From DASYTH01 sp035762905 (lineage in GTDB: Bacteria; Actinomycetota; Actinomycetes; Mycobacteriales; Pseudonocardiaceae), in assembly GCF_035762905.1 (NCBI RefSeq), contig NZ_DASUCC010000056.1, positions 1 to 64,000 on the forward strand: 64,000 bases of DNA, given 5' to 3'. Positions within the stretch are counted from its first letter, which is position 1; the number at the start of each line of letters is the position of its first letter. Under the pieces are notes generated by a model. It did no database searches and was not told where the DNA came from. It worked only from the letters and a program-made list of their open reading frames with translations. Shown piece by piece: positions 43,396 to 51,375 of this stretch. The translations under genes were made by a program, and so were the position numbers.

Positions 43396-44703
43396 TCAGG
43401 CCGGGCCGCGCTCGTGCAGGGCCTTGGCCAGCCGACGGGCCAGTTCCTCGCAGTCGGCGCGGCTGATGGTCAGCGGGGGCAGCAGGGGGAGGACGCCGTG
43501 CGCGTAGCTGGTGAGCAGGCCGTGGTCGCGGCAGGCGAGGCGCAGGCGGTTGACGTCGGCCACCGACCACGGGGTGCGGTCCGGGTGGGCCAGCTCGACG
43601 CCGATCATCATTCCCTCGCCGCCCACCGTGCGCACCGCGGGATGCCCGGCAAGAGCGTCCCGGAGCAGTCCGGTGAGGTACGCCGCGGTCGCCCGCACCG
43701 AGGCGAAGAACCCGGGTGCGGTGATCACATCGAGCACCGCCGCTCCGGCCGCCATGCCCAGCGGGTGGCCGTCGGTGGTGGAGCCGTTGGGAAACCCGAC
43801 CGGATGCTCGGCGCCGGCCAGTCGGTCGTAGAGCGGGGCGGACACGACGAGCGCGGCGAGCGGGAAGTAGCCCGCGCTCAGTCCCTTGCCGAGCACCACC
43901 ATGTCCGGCACGCCGGCCAGCCGCTCGCTGACCGTCATCGAGCCGGCCCGGCCGGCCCCGGTGGTGACCTCGTCGGCGATGACGTGGATGTCCCGAGCCC
44001 GGCACTCGGCGAGCAGCCGGTTCAGGTAGCGCAGCGGAACCGGCCGCATGAAGTTGCCGAGCACCGGCTCCAGCATGATCGCGGTGACCCGGTGCGCGCC
44101 GAGTTGGTCGATCAGATCGAGCACCGGCCGCACCGGGTCGGTGCCGGGCGTCTCGTCGAAGTCCGGCGTGCCGACATGCCGGACGAACCGGTCCAGCGGT
44201 GCGGAGAACTCCTGGAACACCGGATCGGCGGTCAGCGCCGTGGCCAGCGGACCGGTGCCGTGGTAGCCGCCCTGCACGGTGATGACGTGGTCCCGGCCGG
44301 CTTGTCCGGTCATCCGCCGGTAGTACCGGGACAACATCGCCGCGGCCTCGGTCATCTGGCTGCCGGTGTTGCCGAACCGCACGTAGTTCAACGGATCCGG
44401 CAGCGTGTCGGCGAGCCGGGCGGCGTAGTCCGCGGCCACCTGGGTGGGGTGCTCGTACCGCATCACGGTGCCGGACGGCAGCAGTTCCAACTGGGCGTGG
44501 ATGGCCGCCTTCACCGGCTCGCAGGAGTACCCCAGGGTGACGTTCCACATCGACGACCGGGCGTCGAGATAGTCCCGGCCGGCCCGGTCGCGCACCGTGC
44601 TGTCCGATCCGCTGACCAGGAACATGCCCGGATCGGAGTCGCGGAAGAACCGGGCCATGGGCGACGCGCCGTGCCATAGCCGGTAGTTGTCGGAACCGAA
44701 CAT
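43396..44703 (-). CDS. Class III PLP-dependent aminotransferase (locus A)
   Basis: This 435-residue enzyme of the glutamate-1-semialdehyde aminomutase / omega-transaminase type has FGNTGSQMTEAAAMLSRYYR (phosphate-cup), GGYHGT (146-150), Asp244 in HVIADEVTTGAG (pyridine N) and the Schiff-base Lys273 in LGKGLSAGYFPLAALV. The start ATG is 16 bases after the MFS stop, so it is part of the same operon. In peptide locus A it could aminate a carbonyl made by the other enzymes, or supply an amine donor. No free-standing biosynthesis pathway is apparent in the neighbourhood. Confidence 0.9.
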   Translation of the reverse strand: MFGSDNYRLWHGASPMARFFRDSDPGMFLVSGSDSTVRDRAGRDYLDARSSMWNVTLGYSCEPVKAAIHAQLELLPSGTVMRYEHPTQVAADYAARLADTLPDPLNYVRFGNTGSQMTEAAAMLSRYYRRMTGQAGRDHVITVQGGYHGTGPLATALTADPVFQEFSAPLDRFVRHVGTPDFDETPGTDPVRPVLDLIDQLGAHRVTAIMLEPVLGNFMRPVPLRYLNRLLAECRARDIHVIADEVTTGAGRAGSMTVSERLAGVPDMVVLGKGLSAGYFPLAALVVSAPLYDRLAGAEHPVGFPNGSTTDGHPLGMAAGAAVLDVITAPGFFASVRATAAYLTGLLRDALAGHPAVRTVGGEGMMIGVELAHPDRTPWSVADVNRLRLACRDHGLLTSYAHGVLPLLPPLTISRADCEELARRLAKALHERGPA

Positions 44704-44719
44704 CGAGACCTCCGAACGA

Positions 44720-45967
44720 TCATCGGGACAGGCTGGGAGCGGGCCGGGCCAGGCCGGCGAGGGACCGGACCAGGAGCAGGCTGGTGCTGGAGATCAGGGC
44801 GCCGGCGAACATGACCGTCACCAGCGAGGTCGACGCGGCCAGCGCACCGGCGACGACTCCGCCGGCCGGGACCATGAGCCACGCGACGGCGTAGACGGTG
44901 GCGTAGACCCGGCCCTGGTAGTCGACCGGGGTCAGCAACTGCCGCGCGGTGGCCGCGCTGACCCTGAAGTACACCAGCGCGAAGCTGTAGCCGAGTTGGT
45001 AGCCGGCCAGCCAGAGCACCGGCGACCCGCTCGCGGCCAGCGGCACCAGCCACAGCGCGGCGACCAACCCGGCCAGCGAGACCGGCAGCAGCACGCGCGG
45101 GCGGTGCCGGTCCATCGTGCGCCGCACCGCCAGCGCGGCGCCGAGCGCGGTCACCCCGCCGACCGTGACCAGCGCGCCGATCACCGACGTGGACAGCCCG
45201 AGCCCGTCGAGCACGTAGGGCAGCCAGAGCGCGTTGACGATCGAGCTGCCGAAGTTGAACAGGACGAACGCGGCGGCGAGCGCGCGCAGCCCGCGGTGCC
45301 GCCAGACGAACCCCACCCCGGCGCGCAGCCGATCCCAGAGCCGGTCCTGCCCGGCCGGCACCGCCGCAGCCGCGGCCGCGCCCCGGATCATGGCCAGCAG
45401 CACCGCCGAGGCCAGGAAGCTCGCCGCGTCCACGAGCAACGCGGCCGCGGACCCGGCGAAGGTGATCAGGAGCCCGGCCAGCACCGGGCCGGCGACCTCG
45501 GCCGCGGCGGTGGCCTGGGCGACCCGGCTGTTGGCTTCGGCGTATCCGGTCCGGTCGACGATCCGCGGCAGGTAGGACTGCACGCAGACCTCGTGCGCGG
45601 TGCCGGCCACGCCGATCAGCAGGACGGCGAGGAACAGCAGCCACAGCCGCAGCCCACCGAGCCAGGCCAGCCCGACCACCGCGCCGAGCAGCAGCATCCG
45701 GGCCAGGTCGCAGGCGATCATCGTGCGGCGTTCCGGGCGGCCGACCAGGTGCGCGGCGATCGGCGCGGCGAGGACGGCGGCCGGCAGCGTCTGCACCGCC
45801 CACAGCAACGCCACCTGCCCCGGTGTGGCGCCGGCATCGGTCAGCGCGAACACCGGCAAGGCCAGCATGGAGAACCGGTCGCCGAGCCCGCTCACCGCAT
45901 GCGCCGACCACAGCGTCCGGAACGTGGGGTTGGTCCGGAGCAGCCCGGCCGCCGGGCCGCCGGTCAC
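44720..45967 (-). CDS. MFS transporter, likely exporter (locus A)
   Basis: GTG 45967 overlaps the stop of the upstream gene by four bases; the product of 415 residues has twelve hydrophobic segments. The front (AGLLRTNPTFRTLWSAHAVSGLGDRFSMLALPVFAL) is that of the enterobactin-exporter/MFS_1-like group, and the 1-2 and 7-8 loops carry the usual R-rich motif-A traces (VGRPERRTMIACDLAR). Its place in the operon makes it the probable exporter of the locus A product, or a self-protection pump. Confidence 0.86.
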   Translation of the reverse strand: MTGGPAAGLLRTNPTFRTLWSAHAVSGLGDRFSMLALPVFALTDAGATPGQVALLWAVQTLPAAVLAAPIAAHLVGRPERRTMIACDLARMLLLGAVVGLAWLGGLRLWLLFLAVLLIGVAGTAHEVCVQSYLPRIVDRTGYAEANSRVAQATAAAEVAGPVLAGLLITFAGSAAALLVDAASFLASAVLLAMIRGAAAAAAVPAGQDRLWDRLRAGVGFVWRHRGLRALAAAFVLFNFGSSIVNALWLPYVLDGLGLSTSVIGALVTVGGVTALGAALAVRRTMDRHRPRVLLPVSLAGLVAALWLVPLAASGSPVLWLAGYQLGYSFALVYFRVSAATARQLLTPVDYQGRVYATVYAVAWLMVPAGGVVAGALAASTSLVTVMFAGALISSTSLLLVRSLAGLARPAPSLSR

Positions 45968-46542
45968 ACCGCGTCGAAGGGCACGGGCCACTGGCGCATC
46001 CGGTAGGGCAGCAGGGTGGCCCACGCGCCCCGGCGCACCACCAGCCGTTCGGCGTCCAGCAGGTCGCACAGCGTGCGGGTGTCCGGCTCGGCGCCGGGAA
46101 GGTGGGCCACCGCCTCGAGCCGGGGCCAGCACGCCACCGCCCGCTCGTCGTCCAGCCGGTAGCGCATCCCCTCCGCACGAACGTCCCGCAGCAGCAGGAA
46201 ACCCGGTCCGGTCCGGTAGTAGCAGAGCCCGTACCGGTGCCGCCGCCGCCATTCTCCGACGCCGTCCTGCGGTCCGGGTCGCGGCGGGGGCAGGTGGCAC
46301 ACCAGCGCCGGATCGAACGGCAGGGCCGACCCGGCGGTCCAGTCGATCCGGAGGATCACCGACATCGCCTCGCGCAGCAGGCGCAGGAAGCGCACGTCGA
46401 ACTCGTCGTCGGCGCCGAGCACGACCGGTTCGGTGAGCACCAGGGAACGCAACCCGTTGCGGTACAACGCGACCGGGTCCAGTTCGGTCAGCCGCGCCGG
46501 GCCGACCGCGCGCTCCCGTTCGGACAGTTGCGCCGTCGTCAT
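45964..46542 (-). CDS. DUF5825-like partner of the radical SAM enzyme (locus A)
   Basis: The 192-residue product starts by ATGA overlap with the radical SAM gene and ends by GTGA overlap with the MFS gene. It has no obvious catalytic motif. Notable stretches are VLGADDEFDVRFLRLLREAMSVIL, GLCYYRTGPGFLLLRDVR and LCDLLDAERLVVRRGAWATLLPYRM. From memory this matches DUF5825, a family recorded beside radical SAM RiPP-maturation enzymes. It may be a precursor-recognition or partner protein. A PqqD/RRE-type fold could not be confirmed. Confidence 0.62.
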   Translation of the reverse strand: MTTAQLSERERAVGPARLTELDPVALYRNGLRSLVLTEPVVLGADDEFDVRFLRLLREAMSVILRIDWTAGSALPFDPALVCHLPPPRPGPQDGVGEWRRRHRYGLCYYRTGPGFLLLRDVRAEGMRYRLDDERAVACWPRLEAVAHLPGAEPDTRTLCDLLDAERLVVRRGAWATLLPYRMRQWPVPFDAV

Positions 46543-48383
46543 GTCCTTATCCTCATCGGAACGTCGGTGGTGGCCAGGGCGAGATACCGGTCGCCGTCCC
46601 GGAACAGCAGCCCGGCCTCGTCGAGCTCGTCGAGCCAGGCGGCCAGCCGCGGACCGGTGATCGCGAGGCCCTCGTCGGTGAGCCGGTCCCGGATCGCGCG
46701 GGCGGAGCGGCCGTGCTCGAGCTGGTGGTAGGCGGCGACCAGCACCGGATCCTCGATCCGGTGGTCCCGCTCCGGCCAGCCGCTGCGCCGGTCCCGGACT
46801 CCGATCCCGTCCGGCGACTCGAATCGCACCAGGGTGCTGTCGTGGTGCCGTTTTTCCCAGTCCTCGATGGCCTGGTGCAGTGCTTCGACCACCGGGCCGC
46901 GAATGCCCGCGGCGTCGGTGTCGAACAGGTAGACCAGATCGGCCAGCTCCCGCTGCGGAAGGTCGTACACGTGGCGGTAGATCGCGGCCGGCGCGCGCCG
47001 GGCGAAGCCGAGCTCCGGCCGGTCGAAGTTCGGGCTGAACCGTTCCAACAGGATCGGGCTCGCGGCCGACGGCGGTTGCAGGTGCACAAGGGCCGGAACC
47101 TGGTCGATCACGGGCCAGTAGTCCTCGTCGGCCTCGCCCGGGAACCCGTAGAGCAGGTTCCACGTCGTGCTCAGGTGCGCGGATTCGCAGTCCCGCAACG
47201 TCCGCACGTTGCGCAGCGCGTCGACGCCCTTGTCCATGATCTTGAGCACCCTGGTGCTGAGCGACTCGATGCCCGGCTGCACGTGCGCGACCCGGGCGGC
47301 TCGCAGCGCCTCGATCTGCGCCCGGGTGAGGTTCGCCTTGACCTCGTAGTGAATGCGCAGATCCCAGTCGAGCGCGGCGAGTTCCGGCAGCACGTCGGTG
47401 AAGTAGTGGTTGTCGATGATGTTGTCCACCATGATCACGTCGAGGGTGCGGTGCCGGGCCACCAACCCGGTCAGCTCGTCGACCGTGCGCCGCGGCGGCT
47501 TGCTGCGGAACTGCATCAGCGAGCCGTTGAGTCCGCAGAACGTGCACTGATGGGCCTCACCCCACCAGCAGCCGCGGGCGGACTCGAGCACCAGCTTGGG
47601 CTCGATGTACCCCTCGAGCGGTGAGTTCTCCAGATGGTCGAACCAGTCGTCGAAGTCCGGGACGGGAATCCGGCCGGGCGGCAGCGGATGGCGCCGGTCG
47701 GCGTTGGCCACGCTGGTCTCCCCGCGCCGCCAGCACACGCCCGGCACGTCGGCCGGCGGTTCCCCGCGTTCGATCGCGTCCAGCAGGGCGGGAAACACCG
47801 ACTCGCCCTCACCGCGCACCACATAGTCCACAAAGGAGTAGTTGCGGTGCAGCGCGGCGCCCATCGGCCCGTCGCAGTTGCCGCCGCCGAGCACGGTGAT
47901 CACCGATGGGGCGTACCGCTTGATCCGCGCGGCGACCGCGAGGCTCGGCACGTTCTGCATGAACGTGGTGCTGAAGCCGACCACGTCCGGCTCGTTGTCC
48001 AGGATCTCCCGGGCGGCCCGGTCGACGAACTCCTCGGCGTAGGCCCGCATGTCGACCGCGCGACCGGGATCGATCTCGTGCCGGCGCACGTAGTCGGCGA
48101 AGGTGGTACGGCCGAAGTCGTTGCCGTGCAACACCCCGGTGAACACCCAGTCACCGATGCCCTGGAAGATGCCGTTTTCCGCCACCTCCACGTAGTCCGC
48201 GGGGCCGATCTCGCCGCCGGTGCGTTCGAACAGGAACTCCGCCCAGCGCAGGTTGCCGTGATAGTTGTCCGGCCCCGCCCGGCCGGCCTCCCGGCACACG
48301 GTGGTGAGCAGCCCGAGGGGTAGTGACGGCAAATCGAGGGTCTGCCACGGCATGGTGACCAGGCAGATTCCGAGCTCGGTCAT
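46539..48383 (-). CDS. B12-binding radical SAM RiPP maturase (locus A)
   Basis: The 614-residue product belongs to the class of B12-dependent radical SAM enzymes of RiPP pathways (rSAM_ocin_1-type). The cobalamin-binding front has EPDVVGFSTTFMQNVPSLAV and VLGGGNCDGPMGAALHRN. The radical SAM cluster motif is Cys272, Cys280, Cys283 (C-x7-C-x2-C) in ARGCWWGEAHQCTFCGLNG. Later segments (ANLTRAQIEALRAARVAHVQPGIESLS, KGVDALRNVR and LLYGFPGEADEDYWPVI) match the same family. C-methylation of unactivated carbons is the usual reaction. The gene follows the precursor peptide after a 60-base gap that holds a hairpin. Confidence 0.9.
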   Translation of the reverse strand: MTELGICLVTMPWQTLDLPSLPLGLLTTVCREAGRAGPDNYHGNLRWAEFLFERTGGEIGPADYVEVAENGIFQGIGDWVFTGVLHGNDFGRTTFADYVRRHEIDPGRAVDMRAYAEEFVDRAAREILDNEPDVVGFSTTFMQNVPSLAVAARIKRYAPSVITVLGGGNCDGPMGAALHRNYSFVDYVVRGEGESVFPALLDAIERGEPPADVPGVCWRRGETSVANADRRHPLPPGRIPVPDFDDWFDHLENSPLEGYIEPKLVLESARGCWWGEAHQCTFCGLNGSLMQFRSKPPRRTVDELTGLVARHRTLDVIMVDNIIDNHYFTDVLPELAALDWDLRIHYEVKANLTRAQIEALRAARVAHVQPGIESLSTRVLKIMDKGVDALRNVRTLRDCESAHLSTTWNLLYGFPGEADEDYWPVIDQVPALVHLQPPSAASPILLERFSPNFDRPELGFARRAPAAIYRHVYDLPQRELADLVYLFDTDAAGIRGPVVEALHQAIEDWEKRHHDSTLVRFESPDGIGVRDRRSGWPERDHRIEDPVLVAAYHQLEHGRSARAIRDRLTDEGLAITGPRLAAWLDELDEAGLLFRDGDRYLALATTDVPMRIRT

Positions 48384-48407
48384 GTGAAAGATCCCAGCGG
48401 TAGGGAG

Positions 48408-48430
48408 TCGGGGGGCGGATCGCCCCCCGA
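48408..48430 (-). terminator. Intercistronic hairpin between precursor and radical SAM genes
   Basis: The arms TCGGGGGGCG (48408-48417) and CGCCCCCCGA (48421-48430) form a perfect 10-pair stem with a 3-base loop. On the minus strand it follows the precursor stop codon (48444) by 13 bases and precedes the radical SAM start (48383) by about 25 bases. It is placed as expected for a partial terminator or mRNA-stabilising element that makes precursor mRNA more abundant than enzyme mRNA. Confidence 0.65.
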
Positions 48431-48443
48431 TCGGCGAAAGTGC

Positions 48444-48542
48444 CTAGCCCTGCTTGGCGATGCGCTTGAGGGCCTTGGGTGGGGCGGGGTAGTAGCAGGT
48501 GTTGGTGACCAGCGTGTTGAGCCGCACCTTCTTGAGGACCAT
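48444..48542 (-). CDS. Precursor peptide of locus A (32 residues)
   Basis: This is an overlooked small gene. ATG 48542 is preceded by GGAGAGGAGGT at ideal spacing, better than any other site in the operon. The 32-residue product begins MVLKKVRLNTLVTNTCYYPA; the rest is PPKALKRIAKQG. It has one Cys (16), two adjacent Tyr (17, 18), three Pro (19, 21, 22) and seven basic residues. The gene is 3 bases after the diiron oxygenase stop and is followed by the radical SAM gene. A RiPP precursor is the obvious reading. Leader and core cannot be separated by eye; the central N-T-C-Y-Y-P block is a likely site of modification. It was not in the list of called frames because it is so short. Confidence 0.83.
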   Translation of the reverse strand: MVLKKVRLNTLVTNTCYYPAPPKALKRIAKQG

Positions 48543-48545
48543 CGT

Positions 48546-49307
48546 TCACCTCCTCTCCGGGATCCGGATCCCGACGCCGCGCAGCCGTGCGCGGTGCCGA
48601 TGCATGAACCAGCGCTCGATCCGTTCCGCCGGCTGCCCGGTCAGTTCGGCGAGCCCGGTGCACGCGGCCGGCAGGTTGATCACCGCAAGGCCGCGTCGCT
48701 CCCATTCCGCGCCGTGCGCGTCCCAGTTCTCCCGGCCGTCCTTGCTGGCGTAGCTGCGGCGCAGGTAGTTCAGACCGATCGCCACGTGCCGGGTCTCGTC
48801 CGCGCGCACGTGCCGGTAGATCTCCGCAAGCGGGTCTCCGGCGAAGATTCGTTGCAGCAGAATGAACTCGTCGGCGGCCAGCCCCTCGAACATGGTGTGC
48901 ATCAGGAACTTCTCGGCCTGATCGGCGGCCGACAGCGTGGCGTGCAGCTCGTCGAGGTAGCTGCCGTCCTGGTAGACCTCGGCGAGCTCGCCGCCGCGCG
49001 CGACCGCGTAGGCGAGGAAGGCGTCGCTGTGCCTGGCCTCGTCGTCGACGGCCGTGGCCAGGCTCATCCGCACCGCCAGATCCTCGGTTCCCACCACCAG
49101 TTCGGCCGCGGCCACCAGGCCCGCCTGTTCGGCCCAGTAGGACGTGGAAGCCAACCGCCAGGCCCGTTCGAGCCCGTCGTCGTCCAGCACGGTCTGCCCG
49201 GTTCCGATCAGCTCCCGGGCCGACCACCGCTCCCGCTCCCTGGCCCGGACGAACAGCTGGTAGGACGGCTCATCGAGGTGCTCGATCTCCGGCCGGAGCA
49301 GAGTCAT
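48546..49307 (-). CDS. Ferritin-like diiron oxygenase (locus A)
   Basis: The 253-residue product starts at ATG 49307, overlapping the E1-beta stop by four bases. Two E-x2-H motifs form a diiron site: DDEARHSDAF (Glu90, His93) and DETRHVAIGL (Glu171, His174). Additional carboxylates are available in WAEQAGLVAAAELV and EGLAADEFILL. The helical arrangement is that of ferritin-like oxygenases of the AurF / N-oxygenase type. In this operon it could oxidise a side chain of the precursor, or an amine. A ribosome site for the precursor peptide lies inside its last codons. Confidence 0.85.
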   Translation of the reverse strand: MTLLRPEIEHLDEPSYQLFVRARERERWSARELIGTGQTVLDDDGLERAWRLASTSYWAEQAGLVAAAELVVGTEDLAVRMSLATAVDDEARHSDAFLAYAVARGGELAEVYQDGSYLDELHATLSAADQAEKFLMHTMFEGLAADEFILLQRIFAGDPLAEIYRHVRADETRHVAIGLNYLRRSYASKDGRENWDAHGAEWERRGLAVINLPAACTGLAELTGQPAERIERWFMHRHRARLRGVGIRIPERR

Positions 49308-50248
49308 GTCAGCGACCTTCCGTTGAGCAGGGCGAGGGCCTGCCGTTCGATGGACTCCGGGTTGGGGAAGACCTCCCGGTGCAACGCCGGGCTGAACGGC
49401 GACGGCACCGGCAGTGCGTTGAGCGCCCGGATCCGGGACGGCGCGACCGCCTGCGCGGTGACCAGCCGGGCGGTGATCTCCGATGCCACCGAACAGGGCG
49501 CGGGTGCGTCGTCCACGACGAGCACGTCGCCGGTGGCCGCCGCCGCTTCGGAAAGTCCGGCCACGTCCAGTGGGGCGACGGTGCGCACGTCCACCACCAT
49601 CGCGCTCACCCCGCGCTCGGCCAGCCGGTCGGCCGCCTGGAGCGAGTGCCGCACGGCCAGGCCGATCGCGACGATGGTGAGGTGCGTGCCCGGCCGCGCC
49701 ACGTGCACGCGACCGAACGGCAGCTCGGCGATCGGCGTGCCGTCCCATTGCGGCGCATCGGCCAGCAGGGCGGGTGCCTCGAGGAGCACCACCGGGTCGG
49801 GATGGCGCAGCGCGGTGGCCAGCAGGCCGGCCGCGGCCTGCGCGCTGCCCGGGACCGCCACCACCAACCCGGGTATCTGGGCGAGCATGGCATAGGGCAC
49901 GTGCTCGTGCTGCGGCCCAAGGGACTCCGCGGCGCGGGTCTGCGCGCGCACGGTCAGCGGAACCGAGTACTGCCCGCCGGTCATGTAGCGCAGCTTGGTC
50001 GCCTGGTTGACCAGCGGATCCATTGCGGTGAACAGAAACGCCGCCCGGGCGAGGTCGACGACCGGCCGCATGCCGGCCGCGGCCAACCCCACCGCGAAGT
50101 CGAGCATGGCGTTCTCGGCGATCGGCATGCTGCGGATCCGCTCCGGCCCGAACTCGTCGACGAACTTCGGCGACTGCCAGGTGCACAGGTAGACCAGCTC
50201 GGGATCGCGGCGCAGGGCCTGGACCAGGGCGGTGTAGAGCGCGATCAT
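49304..50248 (-). CDS. Thiamine-diphosphate E1-beta-like subunit (locus A)
   Basis: ATG 50248 gives 314 residues. It is a transketolase/pyruvate-dehydrogenase E1 beta-type protein: RSMPIAENAMLDFAVGLAAAG with the Glu that activates TPP, RYMTGGQYSVPLTVRAQT, and a C-terminal domain PGTHLTIVAIGLAVRHSLQAAD. It forms an alpha2-beta2 enzyme with the product of the next gene upstream. No E2, E3 or lipoyl gene is nearby, so a classical 2-oxo-acid dehydrogenase complex is not formed here. A carboligation or decarboxylation role in making a building block is possible. Confidence 0.9.
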   Translation of the reverse strand: MIALYTALVQALRRDPELVYLCTWQSPKFVDEFGPERIRSMPIAENAMLDFAVGLAAAGMRPVVDLARAAFLFTAMDPLVNQATKLRYMTGGQYSVPLTVRAQTRAAESLGPQHEHVPYAMLAQIPGLVVAVPGSAQAAAGLLATALRHPDPVVLLEAPALLADAPQWDGTPIAELPFGRVHVARPGTHLTIVAIGLAVRHSLQAADRLAERGVSAMVVDVRTVAPLDVAGLSEAAAATGDVLVVDDAPAPCSVASEITARLVTAQAVAPSRIRALNALPVPSPFSPALHREVFPNPESIERQALALLNGRSLT

Positions 50249-50255
50249 CGCCGGG

Positions 50256-51260
50256 TCACCACCGGCTGACCATGAGATCGGTTCCGATCTCCTCGGGACC
50301 GGGCGCCGGTTCGGCGAGGGCCCACTCGGCGGCTTCGGCCATCTCCCGGTAGGCGCCCGCTCGCAGCTCGTCCACTGTGGACTGATCGACCCGGCGGGCG
50401 AGCAGGGCCCGCTCGGCCGTGCTGACCGGGTCGCGGTCCCGCCAGCGCCGCACCTCCTCCGCCGGGCGATACGGTTCGGGCGGCACCGGACCGAACTGGC
50501 AGTGGAAGTCCCGAAGGTAGGTCGACGCCTCGAGGAACCGGGCGCCCCGCCCGGCCCGGACCTCGGCCAGCAGCTCCCCGGCGAGATCGGCGACCGCGCC
50601 CACGTCGTTGCCGTCGACGGTCCGCGCCGGCACACCCAGACCCGTGGCGACGGCGGCCGGCGGCTGGCCGGACACCAGGGGGCTCGCGGTCCGGTCCTGC
50701 CAGCCGTTGTTCTCGCACACCAGCAGCAGCGGCAACGCCTGCCGGGCCGCGATCCGCAGCGTCTCGAGCACCACCCCGGCGCCCATGGCGCCGTCGCCGA
50801 CAAACGCCACGACGGCCGCCCGGCTGCCGCGGATCCGGGCCGCCGCCGCCATGCCGGCCGCGATGCCGACGCCGGCCCCGACGATCGAGTTGCCGCCGAG
50901 GAACCGGCGGGACCGCTGGGCCAGGTGCATCGAACCGCCCTTGCCCCGGTTGACCCCGCTCGCCCGGCCGAGCAGCTCGGCGAACATCGCCGCCGGCTCG
51001 AGGCCACAGGCCAGCGCGTGGCCGTGACAGCGGTAGTAGCTGACCACCTCGTCGCGCGGTCCGAGCCGACCGCCCACGCCGGCGGCGATCGCCTCGTGCC
51101 CGGTGTAGGGGTGCACGGCACCGGGAATCTCCCCGCGCCGGGTGAGATCCAGCGCGGTCTCCTCGAACGCCCGGATCCGCAGCATCGTCGTGAGCAGCGC
51201 CAGACCACGCGTCACATCCGCCGGCTCCAACCGGTGTACAGCGACGTCAGCTGAGGTCAC
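50256..51260 (-). CDS. Thiamine-diphosphate E1-alpha-like subunit (locus A)
   Basis: The 334-residue product has GHGHALACGLEP-like HGHALACG for the pyrimidine region and the TPP motif GDGAMGAGVVLETLR, with the terminal NN in VCENNGWQ about 25 residues later. VNRGKGGSMHLAQRSRRFLGGNSIVGAG is the E1-alpha signature. The start is uncertain (GTG 51260, or the GTG 15 codons later which has GGAG upstream). It is the first gene of locus A on the minus strand. The gene is divergent from the PucR-type regulator gene, with 115 bases between, which should hold both promoters. Confidence 0.9.
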   Translation of the reverse strand: MTSADVAVHRLEPADVTRGLALLTTMLRIRAFEETALDLTRRGEIPGAVHPYTGHEAIAAGVGGRLGPRDEVVSYYRCHGHALACGLEPAAMFAELLGRASGVNRGKGGSMHLAQRSRRFLGGNSIVGAGVGIAAGMAAAARIRGSRAAVVAFVGDGAMGAGVVLETLRIAARQALPLLLVCENNGWQDRTASPLVSGQPPAAVATGLGVPARTVDGNDVGAVADLAGELLAEVRAGRGARFLEASTYLRDFHCQFGPVPPEPYRPAEEVRRWRDRDPVSTAERALLARRVDQSTVDELRAGAYREMAEAAEWALAEPAPGPEEIGTDLMVSRW

Positions 51261-51375
51261 GGCAGCCAGTGTTTCGAGCCCGCGGAACGGCTGTCTTCGT
51301 GAGAAAGCGAGAAAACGCCGTGGGCGGCCGGACCTGGGGACGGTCAGTTGTCACGATTCAGACGAGGGGCTGAAT

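Noticed and set aside
45964..46542. PqqD/RRE domain in the DUF5825-like protein
   Set aside because: The length and motifs do not match a PqqD fold by eye. I keep only the weaker DUF5825-like call.
48546..50186. A 546-codon minus-strand frame joining the diiron oxygenase with upstream sequence
   Set aside because: Only the last 253 codons encode the oxygenase. The first part is a shadow of the E1-beta gene in another frame, and the oxygenase start overlaps the E1-beta stop.
43396..51260. Reading locus A as a lanthipeptide or thiopeptide cluster
   Set aside because: No LanB, LanC, LanM, YcaO or cyclodehydratase-type gene is present, and the precursor has only one Cys and little Ser/Thr in its C-terminal half.
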